64,000 nt of DNA from positions 186,001 to 250,000 of the forward strand of contig VXBA01002668.1 of NCBI GenBank assembly GCA_013399895.1, read 5' to 3'. This document shows positions 39,986 through 52,413 of this stretch, in pieces. How positions within the stretch are numbered: position 1 is the stretch's first letter; every line of letters begins with the position of its first letter. The notes below the pieces were generated by a model, which saw only the letters and a list, made by a program, of their open reading frames with translations, had not been told where the DNA came from and did no database searches. The translations under genes and the position numbers were made by a program. This stretch comes from Serilophus lunatus (taxonomy: Eukaryota > Chordata > Aves > Passeriformes > Eurylaimidae).

Positions 39986-42679
39986 TTCATGATTTTTTTC
40001 TTGTAAGCATTTTTCCTTTTAGTTATGTTGTTTAAAATGCAATGTTGGCAATGAGACATTGCTAGAGGCTTTGGACTCATGCCTTCTGAAGCTTCCACTT
40101 TTCTCAACTTTTACTAGTAATAAAGAATTTGTATCTAGAAACATGTAATTTTAATTGCAAAATTACCCCAAAAACATAAATGGAATTTAATTGGTTGCAA
40201 AGTAATATTTTCACATAATCAAGGAATTGTTTGGGGGATTTAAGGCATAATTTATTAGTTCTGGTTAAGGTGGACATTTTGGTTCCTACAGGCAAATAAC
40301 AAACTGATTAGTAAATGTAATAAAGCAGCTTATTTGTCTGACAATTGGCAGCTAGAAGTGCAAGAAATTACTTGATCAATTGCCATTTTAAAGGCTTCTC
40401 ATAATTATGCCATCTATATGGTATGCAGATGAATAACAATACAGCATTACTCCTATTAACACAGGTGATTTAATACGATGTTTCTGCCAGGTTTTCTATC
40501 TTTCTAATGCAAAAGGAAGTAATTACTTTTTGCACTGAAAGACAGAAGAACTGACTGCCTTTCAGATATGTACAGAATCTGACTTTAGGAAGAACTAGAG
40601 ATGATAGCTTCTCTTGATCTATTTTTTTATGATATTCAATACCATGCATATTATTTTTAAGAAAGTCATGGCTTTCCATTCAGTTCCTCAGAATTCTGCA
40701 GCTGTCAAGTGAAGACAGCCACCTGTCTCTGCAAGGAAGCTCTTTCCAATTTGCTACATAAAATGAAGTTCTTCTCATGTTCCTTAATTCAGTTACCAAC
40801 ACCAACAGTAACACCAACAGTGCACAGCTCTTGGAGTCCAGTTCTGCCATGGCCCATCCTCACGGAATTCTATGAGTTGGGTCTATGCCAACAGAAAAAG
40901 CCACAACAGAGTAAATAAATACTGCACACATTTCAGGCGGACATTCCAAACAAAAAAGAATGATACATGTACAAGATGACCTTTTTGAGAGCAAATGATA
41001 CTTCAGTGGTCCAGGTACGGAAACATTTACCAGTCAGAAATTCAGATGAACTAGAGTACACTGATTTGAGAAGGTCAGCAGAGACTGCCTTGGCTCCCTA
41101 TTGTTTTTCTATAAATGCCTTACATCCAATTAAAAAGAAACCCAGAAACAAATATTACATTAAAATCACACAAGTTTCCAGAAAACAGTGAATAAGCTGA
41201 AAAAAAACTTAAGCACAAATTCAAATAAGATGTGATATACCTTAACATGCAAATACCTAAACACAAACACATTCAGGAAAGTTGTCATTTCAACTCAACC
41301 CCAGTAAACTTAACTCCATTCTTCTACTACTCTCAAAGAATCACATTTAAAACTGATTCACAAAGAGGATTTATTTTATGGTCTTTGGCAGAGAATCAAT
41401 ATGGAATGATACTGTGCTATATGAGAAAAAATTTTAAAAAGGTTTTTTGACCTAACAGAATTTAAGTTTTAGTGATTTGAAACATGTTCTGTATCACTGA
41501 CAACTATATAGCAGCGTTTGTGTCTTATTGCCATTTCTTATTAAGCCTACAAAAGTACAGGCCTACTAGTAACAGATTTAGATTTCTAGCATAATGTTCT
41601 GAGAGATCTTACATAATGTAACTCTCATAATAAATATTTTAACAATCTATACATTCCCCTTCCACACTATGAGCTTTCAAAAAAAGATGTACAAGTACTA
41701 AGAAAATACTACACGTTCATTCTTCAGACTCATTATTTCACTGTCAAAGTTGTGAATCATCTGTCAAGTAGCTTATCTTTTACCATATTTTCTGGAAAAG
41801 ACAAGCACTGGTACGTTTTCCTGGATTTCTAGTACCCAAACAATGTTCTGTCACTAATGGCTTCCACCTCAAACCATCTCCTTGAAGCAGAGTATTATGC
41901 CATCTTATTAATGGAGAAATCAAGTACAAAGTTAGGATGGCAAATTGTAGAAACAAGCCTGCAGCCAAGTCACAATTTCTTACATCTCTGACAACAGTTC
42001 TTGTTGCTATTGCATAACTTTGCTATCTTTCTACTTGCATAACACAACCTCTACCAACTTTCCCCCTTCGCGTATCACTTTCTCAGAAAACTTTCTGATT
42101 CCTGTGAATAGTCCCAGTTCTCAGATGCAGTGATGTACATGAGAATATCCAACCTATCTGTTTTCCAGCAGTTTGCAATGCTTACAAGTTCTAGAACAAT
42201 TTAGCATTACTACAGAGACAGCTCTCTTGCTGCTTCTTCAGGATTTGCATGTAAGTTGGACATGAAAACACAAAGCTTGAGGGTCAACCATTGCAGTCCA
42301 TATATTCTTCAGCTATTATTAGTAACCACTGACAGAACTGCTCTAGCATCAGGTGATAATTCTGTATGGAAAAAAAAGGTAAATTATCATTATGCAATCT
42401 ACCCTTCAACTATCAAATTGCTGATGAATTCCATCTCTTACTGACAGTCTCTATGGCAATAATGATTCCCTGCAGCAAATAATGCCTGTGGCACTTAAAA
42501 ATGTCAACCTCCCCCACCTGACCTCTCTGCTTAATAGGGATCCTGGATCTTTTCTACTTAAAAAAACCCCCAACATTACACATTAATACAATTGCTAGAA
42601 AATTCCTCTTTACCAATCCCGATTTGACGCTGTACGGTACAACGCCCATTGCAGAGTTGCATTGCCATACAGTACATAC

Positions 42680-42959
42680 CCCGTGTTCTCTAGCAGCCAT
42701 AACCACCTTTGAAAGAATATCTTCTTCCACAAATGGTCTCACAGCGTCATGGATAATCACTACTTCGGGTTTCTGGAGCAGATGGCTGGAAAATTCCTTC
42801 TCTGCAAATACTTTCAGTCCATTGAAAATCGACCGGTGACGAGTTATTCCACCTTCTACTACCATAACTCTTTTGTGGCCATATTTTTCAATGATAGTCT
42901 TCATTGTTCCGATGTTTTCAGGAGAGACCACGACAATAATGTTGGATATCCAACTTACC
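42680..42959 (-). CDS. CRPPA: CRPPA (ISPD) coding exon 2
   Basis: Core catalytic exon, 280 nt, spanning residues 47-140 of the joined product. It follows a pyrimidine-rich TTTTTTTCTAG acceptor and ends with codon GGG before a GTATGT donor (phase 0). Visible family features are GGITRHRS at residues 83-90 and the hallmark HDAVRPF at 117-123, part of the IspD-like cytidylyltransferase active site that binds CTP/metal and the sugar phosphate. The hydrophobic strand ending at VVVSP (residues 56-60) and the helix that follows fit the Rossmann-like fold. I recall the human exon as 277 nt; the extra codon falls in the variable SSHLLQ region before KPEVVIIHDAV. Reading past the donor gives a short intronic extension that is not part of the protein. 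A CR1 copy starts about 240 bp upstream in intron 1. Confidence 0.97.
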
Positions 42960-43195
42960 CTAGAAAAAAATAGTACAGAACCAGAGAAAGTAGATATGAA
43001 TAATAAAAGTAGAGATATATGAAACAAATTCATAACAAAAATTCCAGAAAGCTAAATAAAACATCTCTCAATATATTCAAGTCCATGTTTGTTGTACTCC
43101 AGTCCTAAAGGAAGAGCTGTAACAGAGGATTTCTACAAACACATTGATAACAACCAATAAAACTGGAATTCTGGAAAGGGATTTGTTTCCAACTA

Positions 43196-43842
43196 CCACT
43201 TTGCAGAGGGGCACCTTCTCGCCCAGGTGGCCAAGAAGGCCAATGGCATCCTGGCCTGCATCAGGAATGGTGTGGCAAGCAGGACTAGGGAAGTTATCCT
43301 TCCCCTGTACTCGGCACTGGTTAGGCCTCACCTTGAGTACTGTGTCCAGTTCTGGGCTCCTCAGTACAAGAAAGATGTCAAGTTACTGGAACATGTTCAG
43401 AGAAGGGCAATGAGGATGGCGAGCGGGCTGGAGCACAAGCCCTATGAGCAGCAGCTGAGGGAGCTGGGGTTATTTAGTCTGGAGAAGAGGAGGCTCAGGG
43501 GTGACCTTATCGCTGTCTGTAACTACCTGAAAGGAGGTTGTAGTCAGGCGGGGGTCAGTCTCTTCCCTCGGGTAACTGGCAACAGAACAAGAGGGCACAG
43601 TCTCAAGCTCCATCAGGGGAGGTTTAGACTTGATATTAGGAAGAAATTCTTCACTGAAAGGGTGATCCACCATTGGAATGGGCTTCCCAGGGAGGTGGTG
43701 GAGTCACCAACCCTGGAAGTGTTCAAGAGTGGGCTGGATGAGGCACTTGGTGCCATGGTTTAGTTGATGGGCTGTTAGATTATGGGTTGGACTTGATGAT
43801 CTTTAAGGTCCCTTCCAACCTTATTAATACTGTGATACTGTG
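43196..43842 (+). mobile_element. CR1 LINE, well-preserved 3' segment
   Basis: Sense CR1 of about 650 bp. An uninterrupted frame at 43227-43763 (178 codons) covers the end of the ORF2 product, including KKANGILACIRNGVASRTRE, LVRPHLEYCVQFWAPQYKKD and KFFTERVIHHWNGLPREVVE. The 3' UTR ends with 'actgtgatactgtgat', the short tandem tail typical of CR1. It is truncated before the reverse-transcriptase core. It lies in CRPPA intron 1, antisense to the gene, about 240 bp upstream of exon 2. Confidence 0.95.
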
Positions 43843-46800
43843 ATAACCCTTCCAAAAGCTTTCAAAGCATTTCTTACTCCAGCCTCTTTCCTAGCTTCAA
43901 ACAGAATTTCTAAATCAATTGCACTTTATTTATCAATTTCCAATAAACTGGCAAATCTTGGAACTTGGAATACGTCATGTTCCACTGAAGTACATTGGGT
44001 ATCAAAGAAATAAGAGGATTGAGAAAAACTCTAAAAAAAAAAGCTCACTATCAGGACAGGCATGAGCAGTAACTGCTAATTAATGGTACTGTAATACTTG
44101 AATATTGACTAGAAATATTGTACTGGTGGTTTGGGAAAAAAATATATATGTATGCACACACAAATGTTTCTGTTCTAGTGCTTTAGAAAGCTAGAAAAAT
44201 GCAGAAACATAGCTGTATTAAGTAAGATTATCATAATATCATATAATATATAATATCATACTTTTAGAGGTCCTCAAACTGTTACAGTTGGTATCAATCT
44301 ACCTCTAAAACTGAGGCGTCATGGGGACAGAAAATGACTCACAAGATTAAAATCAGTCATAGCTGAAGCAGTCATAGCTAAAGTAATACCTGTGTCAAAT
44401 GATTTAGGAATACAAATTCTAGTCACATGTGGCACATTGTGCTTCAAAAAAATGGAAATACCATAATTCAAATCTATTTTAGCTTCTTATTTTCTAAATG
44501 CTACCTAGAGAACATTAAAAAAATACTTTTATTTCCTTTCTGTGTTTCCAGAGATAGCAAAAGAGTTTTTCAGCATGTCAGACAAGAAGCTCATTAGATG
44601 AGAAGTGATTAAAAAACCCACAAACTTGTATGTCAAAATTATTCCTGAGTAACCTACACGTCCAACTAGAGAGAAAGAGAGACAAATATGATATACTCTC
44701 TCAAGTAAAACTAGTAAGGCTTCTGAAATTAATATTGCAGACGCAATAAGAACAAAGGTACTAAGTATTTCCAGTTAGAAAAATAAGAGTAAGAAATTTA
44801 CAGTTCAGAAATACACAGTCTCAAGGTACTGGTTTATGCAGTAACACATGAGAAGGCATTGCCTAAGAACCACTCATACTCCAAAATCAAAATCAGTTGT
44901 GATAAAAACAAGTCCCTAGAACTATGTGAAAAAACAGAGCCTCTTCCACCTTACATATGGATTAGGGATTTTTTGCAATTAATAAAGCTCCATGGAGAAC
45001 TATTTCAAGGAATTATAAAATAATTATCAAAATCAAAATAACTGGAAGTGCTATTAGCATTCTTCAAAAGAAAAATATTTGTCCTTGTGTTCATTATTAA
45101 CAAAGGCAAAAAATATTGCCAAACCAACATATTCTTGGCATTTTAAAGCACTGAAGTTGTTCAAATGTAAAATCTGAAGTCATAGGGTTTCATTTCAACT
45201 TGTTACTCACCACAGGTTCATCAAAAGGTTTTAAAAATCTCTCAAAGGAGTTCTGGCATAGTCTTACATTTAGCATAAAACTTAGCATCTCTTCATGACT
45301 TCAACTTAGAACTAGGGCAAACTAAATGGATTCATCTGAGTTCTTCTTTTGAATACTGAGACTTGGGTCATTTAAACAAAGCAAAATTCAAGAAGAACTA
45401 TTTCACACTAAATGAGAACAAGAGCTCTGCACTTCTATTTGCAGAGAGTCTGCAGCTTTACACAGTTCCCAGAAACAGTGGATATTCTGCACATTCACTA
45501 GTGACTGCATAAGAAGAGCCCTGATATTTCCCTTTCTGGAGCCAAATGAAACAGACTATGAGGCGACTGGGTAGTACACAGCATCTTCCAAGAGGAAGGG
45601 AAGAGAAGACAAGCACTGATAAATCTCTGCACAGGGTGAGTGGAATGGCTCAAGGCCTCCAGTGGTACAATACTCCAAAAAAGGGACAGGATGCGGTCAC
45701 AGCTCCACCCTGTGTCTGCATAAACACATTTGTAAACTTGAGTATGTCCTCCTTAAACCCACTCCAGACTCATGTGCTACAATTAGAGCTAGGATTTATG
45801 GATGTAACACATTCCTATAAAAGTGTCTTCCAGATTGATTATGTACCAGAACAGCTTAGGTTTTGTCCCACCAAAACTCATGAAAAGTACTAACCCAGTA
45901 AAGTACACTAAAACTTTTAACAAATAAGAACTGTGCACCACACAGGTGCTTGTGCTTTTAAAGACCTGCTTATAGAAACGTTGCAAAATGTTTTAATGAA
46001 GTAAAAAGGTATCAAAATACCCTCAATCTGGCAGTAAATGAACCTTTGTTCCTTAATCAATTTGTCATATTCTTTTCTTCAGAAAGATTTCATACCAAAA
46101 GAATCAGCAGTTTAGGACCTGCTCAAATCCAGTTTAAAAACACCATTTCAATTCTGTAACTGTAACATGAGATCAAGATAACAAGCTTCAGGAAGAATCA
46201 GCACAATGCATGAAAAAGATCATAACACTGTACCCCAACCTGCTTTAACAGCACAGAACTCGAGTGTTTCCATATCACACGGGCTGTATTCCTGAAGTGG
46301 AAAATCAGGACCAAACAGATGAAACAAAAGTAACAACTCCAGTTATAATCACTTTATAACCGCCTTGGGAAGATCTCAACATCAGCAGAAGGAAAACAAT
46401 GAGGCAGAAAAGGACTGTATGTTTGTTTCCTGCAACTATCCTTATCACCCAAAGACAGACCTACTGTCCAGTAGAAAATAGTATTATTTCATTAAATTTC
46501 AAATAAAAGTTATAAACATTAGCCAAGCTAGAACTCACAGTAAAGGAGCTCATTAACTCAGCCACAGATTAAGCCATTACATGACTTCACAATACAGGCT
46601 GGAGAAGGAATTAAACACAACCACTTTGAACCTATATCACCTAAATGGCATTCTGAGGCACCAGTGTGACCAAGGTTTAACCCTCCACCAGTTCACTCAC
46701 ATACAAACCACTGCTGAGCCTGAAGTCCAACGTAAGGCTTACTCACAGTCACTCGCAACTCTCACTCTGCCAGTAACAAACTACTCAATAGAACCTACCA

Positions 46801-49427
46801 AAACCAGCGGAACAAGGCTAGAACCAGGCAGTCACTGCTGAGGTGGCTTTAGCAGTGTTAGGATCTTTCACTGCCACAGAAACACTTCAGAGGTGCAAGA
46901 TCAATCTTTATATTACTTTTGCTGATCTTATTATTCAAACACCTAATGAGAAAAAGATATATCAAGAACAAAAAGCATTTCCAGAATGGAAGTGTAACTT
47001 TCTTGCCCCACAACAGCTTGGTTATGACTTTACTGGTATACAAAAAAAAAAAAAATAAATCTATATTCATCTTTTACAGCACACAAAAGGAAGAGGAAGC
47101 TTTTAATCCGATATATTAAGGAAGTTTGGAGGATCTCATGTACGGAAGCCATTCACTTTTTCTGGGAATAAAATGCTCCTTATGAGTCAGACAAGATAAC
47201 AAAGATACCTTCACAAAGTTTGCTATTATTATTTTTAGCTCATAAGCTATTTGAAGAATAAGCTAATGCTAACTGGACAAAAAGAACTCTCTCAGTAGAA
47301 ACGTTTAACAGAACTAGTTGTGTGACCTACAGAGCCAGAGAATATGCACCAGCCAACAGATAAAAATCCTTGGCAAATAAACTGCACAAGACACTTCCAA
47401 AGAGGTGCTGCTTTGGAAACTTCCCCCAGGTGATATTAAGATACCTGTTTTGAGAGACTACAGTAAACAAAGTAAACAAAGCTCTCTGAAACCTTTATGG
47501 AAAATTTTTATTCTGCCAGCAAGCATTAACTCTGCTTTTCTTTTTTAGAGCTTCTCATTGTACTTTCAACAACTGTTGAAATATGAGCACAGCAACAATG
47601 GCAACAGCTTATTTGTCCCACAATGACTTTAAAATCAGCCTCTACCTTAATCTTTTGTTCTCTATAGCTTTAGGAAAATAGGTCTGCACAGGTGCATAGA
47701 GAGCTATTCCTGTCCCAGAAAAAGAATTGGAAAGGTTCTAATTTAAACAAACATGCACACATACAAAAAAAAAAAAATCAAATGAAGGAAGAACCCTACT
47801 AGTTGTTAGAAAAGGAAAAAAAGAGGAATGCCATTCTAAATCAGTTGAATTTGCTGCAAAGGCCCTGAATAGGCTAACAAAAGCAGAAACCAATCCAATG
47901 GGGAAAAGAGACATTTAAGTTCTCTAACACACTTTCATTTTAGCCCTAAGGTAAAATCAGTGCCACTGTGCTGGCAATTAAAACCAACCATTTCTCCTCA
48001 CTCTCATTTTGCTCACCTCCTCTCCTAAGGGTATCATCTGTAATTATTATTGGCAGGCCAGTGTCCTACATGCTGTTGTTCTATGCAAGAGGATGCTCTG
48101 CTTACTCACTTGTGTCTGCTCTTGTCTCATCCGTCAGTTTTTTCACATGGATATTTATGATTCTCACTCCTTTCAGCCGAACAGCATAAAAACCTTTTTC
48201 TACTGATCTTTATAAGCAGATGTAAAGCAGCTGTGCATCCTTGAACTGCTCCTGTACTTTTGTCTATATATTACTACTTTTTTTCCAGATTAAAAAATCA
48301 AAAATAGCCACCGTAGCTGAAATAAACAGTTCAATAGAAGTTATTACAGGCTGATGGGTCAGTGATTCATTCAATTATATCAAGTCAACACATATCAGAA
48401 GATGGCATCGAGCTAAACCCAAAATCTGCCACTCCTGGGTGACAGATTATGTGACAAACTGAGTTCCTTAATATTACACTTTGGCGCTTACATTCTCACA
48501 AATGTACAACCTCTGCAGTTCCACAACAAGAACCGCTGAGATGGAAATGAAAGCCATTCAAAGCTTTAGAGTACATGGGTTCCCAGCTCCTCACAGACAT
48601 CTCACCCAGTTGACACTGCAATTCAGCAAAGATGGCAGTCAGAGCACTGGCAGCAGTTACTGCACTCCTAAGCAAAAGCACAAACTGTTACTCTCACAAT
48701 CAACTTGTCCTGACTGTACAATTAGAATTCAACCTTCTAATTTTTTGCAGCTTTACAACAAATATAAATAATACAGTCGCTCCAAGTACAGTTATTTTCT
48801 CAGAGCTTACTGGCAGTAAAAATAAAGTAGTTTATTTTCCTATGAATATAATTTCCTTCCTAAACCTCACTGTTTTAGTTTCCAGGTCTCCAATGCACTG
48901 AGTGAGGACATTATTCTTCTCTGCTGATTCCCATGACATTTTGTAAGAAATTAGAGCTGTGGCAGGCTTTGGATTGGAGGTTTTGCTTACTGATGTGCTT
49001 AGCTTTGTGACTGACTGCTGTTGAAAACTGAATACAGAAAACAAACAATATTTCTTTCATAAACTAACAAGTGACCTGAGGGAAGTCTCTCTAGGTTGGA
49101 ATGGAAAGAGTCCCAATTCTGATGTTCTACAAGTTTCCATGAGCTAAGAATATTGGGAGATGCTGGCAATTTCATTTCTTTCACTCATCTCCACTCCTCT
49201 CCATCTATTCTAGAAGTCTAAAGGTTTTCCTGCAATACATCCAGAACACACCTGACACGCTGCTGCTACCTGTAGTGTTTCAGATGACACTAGATACAAG
49301 ACTTACATTATGTTAACATTTGACAATAATATGTTAACTGTCAGTCACATGCCTAAAAGTCAACAGCCTTATGGAAAGGAGAAACCTGGCTGATAAGGGA
49401 TGCCATGACTTAAATCCCTTGCTCCAA

Positions 49428-49498
49428 CATAGAACCAGAGCATGTTAAGGGTTGCATAGGACCTTAAAGACCATCTCGTTTCAACTGTGACTGCCCCC
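49428..49498 (-). mobile_element. CR1 LINE, extreme 3' tail
   Basis: About 70 bp resembling the antisense CR1 tail ('gttgcataggaccttaaaga' followed by 'ccatctcgtttcaac'). It abuts the CpG island on the side of CRPPA intron 1. Diverged. Confidence 0.65.
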
Positions 49499-49869
49499 AG
49501 CAGCTGCGGGAGGCTCGCAGCTCCCCCAGCCAGCCACTGCAGCTACAGGAACCCTCGAGCTTCGAGGCTGAGAGGCCTCGAACCACAATGACCTCCAGCA
49601 TCCACGGAATGCGCCGCGGCTCCGAAGCGTGGGCAGGGCAGGGCAGGGGTGGGGAGCGCCCAGGCGCCTCTGCCCAGGTGAGCGGGCTCACTCACACCTC
49701 GTTCGCTTCCCGCACGGTCAGAACAGGCGGGGAGGGAAGGAGAGACACCGCAGCGCGAACCGGACCGGCCCAGGGCCAGAGGCGAGGGCAGCGGCTGCCG
49801 GCGGCTCCCCGGGGCCCGGCGAGGACCGGCGGGGCGCGGGCGGGGAGTCGGGCGGCACTGCCTCGTTAC

Positions 49870-50009
49870 CTCTCCATGGCCCGCACCGCGTAGCTGACGA
49901 GCGGCCTCCCTTGCACGGCGCAGAACTGCTTGGGAGTGGCACCGCCCAGGCGCTCCCCGCTCCCCCCCGCCGGCAGCACGGCCGACACCGACACGGCGCT
50001 GGGATCCAT
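49870..50009 (-). CDS. CRPPA: CRPPA (ISPD) coding exon 1
   Basis: First visible coding exon of D-ribitol-5-phosphate cytidylyltransferase, which makes CDP-ribitol in the cytosol for the ribitol-phosphate units of the alpha-dystroglycan O-mannosyl glycan. On the minus strand it reads from ATG at 50009-50007, giving 46 codons plus two bases, and ends GAGAG before a GTAACG donor. Residues 10-29 hold the nucleotide-binding loop of the IspD family (VLPAGGSGERLGGATPKQF region), with Arg20 and Lys27 in the expected positions. The exon ends in phase 2, and joining to exon 2 gives Met-Glu-Arg-Val-Ser-Trp-Ile, matching the family. The start is the only ATG in frame, but the frame stays open upstream to the assembly gap, and mammalian orthologues have a longer N-terminal extension. 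The true start could therefore lie in the gap. Gene identity is very secure; the start is not. Confidence 0.93.
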
Positions 50010-50123
50010 CTGCGCGGGGTCCCGCGGCGGCTCCGCTTCGCTCCGCGACCCCCGCGGCAGGAACAGCGCAACCGCCCGCCCGAGTGTTTTATTCGCCCGC
50101 GACGTGCGCGATCCAAAGAATCC

Positions 50124-50418
50124 NNNNNNNNNNNNNNNNNNNNNNNNNNNNNNNNNNNNNNNNNNNNNNNNNNNNNNNNNNNNNNNNNNNNNNNNNNNNN
50201 NNNNNNNNNNNNNNNNNNNNNNNNNNNNNNNNNNNNNNNNNNNNNNNNNNNNNNNNNNNNNNNNNNNNNNNNNNNNNNNNNNNNNNNNNNNNNNNNNNNN
50301 NNNNNNNNNNNNNNNNNNNNNNNNNNNNNNNNNNNNNNNNNNNNNNNNNNNNNNNNNNNNNNNNNNNNNNNNNNNNNNNNNNNNNNNNNNNNNNNNNNNN
50401 NNNNNNNNNNNNNNNNNN
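50124..50418. other. Assembly gap (295 N)
   Basis: An uninterrupted run of N inside the CpG island, immediately 5' of CRPPA exon 1. GC-rich promoter sequence commonly drops out of short-read assemblies. Reading frames drawn through this run are meaningless. Confidence 1.
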
Positions 50419-50597
50419 TCGGGAATCCGAGTGGGGTGTCTGTCCTCAGTGAGGGAATAAGCATACCGTGACTGGCGACGGGGGGAAGGCGAGCCCAGCC
50501 GCGGGCCCTGCGTCTTCCGGAGAGCCCCACAGGGTGGCTGGGGACACCTCCGAAGTGTGGTGGTTGATGCCCTTTATCCTTGGGAGAGGGAAGTTGG

Positions 50598-51275
50598 AAT
50601 AGGGTCATAGGGTTGTTAAGGTTGGAAAAGACTTCTAAATTCATTGAGAGTTCATTGGTCCAGCGCGGCCGTGTTCACTGTTAAACCGTATTCCCAAATG
50701 TCACATGCACACGCCTTTTGAACGCTTCCAGGGACAGTGATTCCCTCACTTCCCTGGGCAGCCTGTGCCAATGCCTGACAGCGCTTTCAGTGAAAGAATC
50801 TAATCCTAACAGCCAACCTAAACCTCCCCTTGCCGCTTGGGCCATTCCCTCTTGTCCTGTCCCTGGCTGCCTGGGAGACACATCCGGCCCCAGCTGGCTG
50901 CAGCCTCCTTTCAGGTCGCAGGGAGAGAGAAGGTCACCCCTAGCCTCGGGGTTCTGTCCAGGCTGAACATCCCCAGCTCCCCCAGCCGCTCCTCATAAGA
51001 CTTGTGCTCCAGGCCCTTCACCAGCTCCACTGCCCTTCTCTGGACACTCTCCAGCACCTCAATGTCTTTCTTGCAGAGAGCGGCCCAGAACTGAGCACAG
51101 GGTTTGATGTGAGGCCTCACCAGTGCCCAGCACAGGGCACTGCTCCTGCTCCTGCTGGCCACGCTATTGCTCATACAGGCCAGGATGCCACTGGCCTTCT
51201 TGCCCACCTGGGCACAATGTCAGCTCATGTTCAGCTGACTGTAAAGCAACACCTCCAGGTAAAACACTGGGAGAG
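50598..51275 (-). mobile_element. CR1 LINE, 3' fragment upstream of CRPPA
   Basis: Reverse-complement CR1 beginning at its 3' tail ('gttaaggttggaaaagactt') and running about 680 bp through 'tctggacactctccagcacc', 'ccagaactgagcacagggtt' and 'aggccaggatgccactggcc'. Frame pieces such as GLEHKSYEERLGELGMFSLD are readable on the minus strand but interrupted. It lies immediately upstream of the CRPPA CpG island. Confidence 0.92.
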
Positions 51276-52395
51276 GTTGGTGTGTTCCAGCTCATCTTAC
51301 GGTGTTACTGTAGGCAGTAGCTGAGACAGGTTCATTGAAGAATTCCCAGAGGTGATACTGAGTACGTGGCAGAGGAGACAATGATGTGGAAGGAAGAGCA
51401 TATTTAACATCCTTATCCATTTATACTGTTTTACCATGAGTTAAGAAAATTGGGATTTTGTGGTTTACATCTTTTCAATATTCATTTGTTAGTAACATGC
51501 AGTGAAGCACAGTGACATTTTGTGAATACATAACTTGCCTTCAGTTCCATTTCATTATGCATTTTCTGTTGACTCAATCTAATAATTTGGTTGCTATGCA
51601 TATATATTTGTGCTCAGATATAAACAGTTGAAGTAAATTCACACATATTCAGAGAACAATTTTGCATAGTTTTTAATTGGATAAGAAGGGACAGAGGCAA
51701 CATTTACCTCAAAGCAAGTAAAGAGCAGGCTAATCCATCATTTCTGTGCAGGGGTTTAACATCTGAAACCACAGTAGTAGTTTGCAATTATGCAGTAAAT
51801 ATGCCAATCATATGTTTGAAAAGAAAAGGGGTTTGGGTTTTTTGGGGGTTTTGTTTTTTTTGGTTGAAGAAATAAGATACCTACAAATTGGAATCAAATT
51901 ACAGGAGTGAAATTCACCTGGAAATTTGACTGCTGGGGGAAAAATCCTCTGTTTCTATTACTGAAACTCATCATAGGGTTTTCAGATAACATTAAGTCAT
52001 TGGAGTGGTAGAAATCATTCTGAAATGTTTTTGTCCAAATTTAGTAAAAGAGTAAAATTTCGTAATTTAAAATTACAATTGACTCTTCTGTACGTGGGGT
52101 ATAAATTAACTGAGAAAGTAATTCTGAGTTCTTGAAACATTTCATTTTTAATGCAGACAAAATAAGACAAGTTTGCCTTTTCCTGATAAGCAGCAAGGTT
52201 AACTATTGTGTGTTTTTAAGGGACATTCATGAACCAAGGAACATTTTGTAAGTGAAAGTGAATTGTAAAAGCAAAATTACAAAAAAAAAAAAACAAACAA
52301 ACTTCAACTATGGAAGTGCAAGATCCATAAAAGACAACTTAAAGCTACAAATATTTTAAATCTGAGAGATATTCTTCATTATTTTATATTTACAT

Positions 52396-52413
52396 GTATA
52401 TATATATATATAC
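52396..52413 (+). repeat. (TA)n run, self-complementary
   Basis: An 18-base TA run bounded by G and C, forming a perfect palindrome. Confidence 0.85.

Larger units (their letters stand above)
26716..42679 (-). other. CRPPA: CRPPA intron 2
   Basis: About 16 kb between exons 3 and 2. It contains CR1 copies at 27.28-27.83, 28.86-28.92, 38.22-38.53 and 38.57-39.00 kb. The stretches 29-38 kb and 39-42.6 kb are otherwise AT-rich without nameable genes. A slightly GC-richer patch at 30.29-30.65 kb is unclassified. Confidence 0.85.
42960..49869 (-). other. CRPPA: CRPPA intron 1
   Basis: About 6.9 kb between exons 2 and 1. It carries a long, well-preserved CR1 3' segment at 43.20-43.84 kb and a short CR1 tail at 49.43-49.50 kb next to the CpG island. 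The rest is AT-rich without recognisable genes. Confidence 0.85.
49490..50545 (-). promoter_or_regulatory. CRPPA: CpG-island promoter region of CRPPA
   Basis: A sharp change from AT-rich sequence to GC-rich sequence dense in CG dinucleotides surrounds CRPPA exon 1 and continues on both sides of the assembly gap. This is the usual look of a TATA-less housekeeping promoter in a vertebrate. GGCGGG/CCCGCC-type runs (possible SP1 sites) are frequent. No transcription start can be placed, because the likely 5' UTR falls at or inside the gap at 50124-50418. The boundaries are by eye. Confidence 0.8.

Noticed and set aside
47042..47055. Poly-A run as the tail of a processed pseudogene
   Set aside because: The upstream sequence shows no recognisable coding remnant or target-site duplication, and processed pseudogenes are rare in birds.
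49629..50644. Long frames crossing the CpG island and the N run
   Set aside because: They owe their length to the gap being read as open. The only supported coding sequence here is CRPPA exon 1, in a different frame.
51830..51864. G-quadruplex-like run near 51.84 kb
   Set aside because: Only three runs of three or more G are present within a reasonable span, so the standard pattern is not met.
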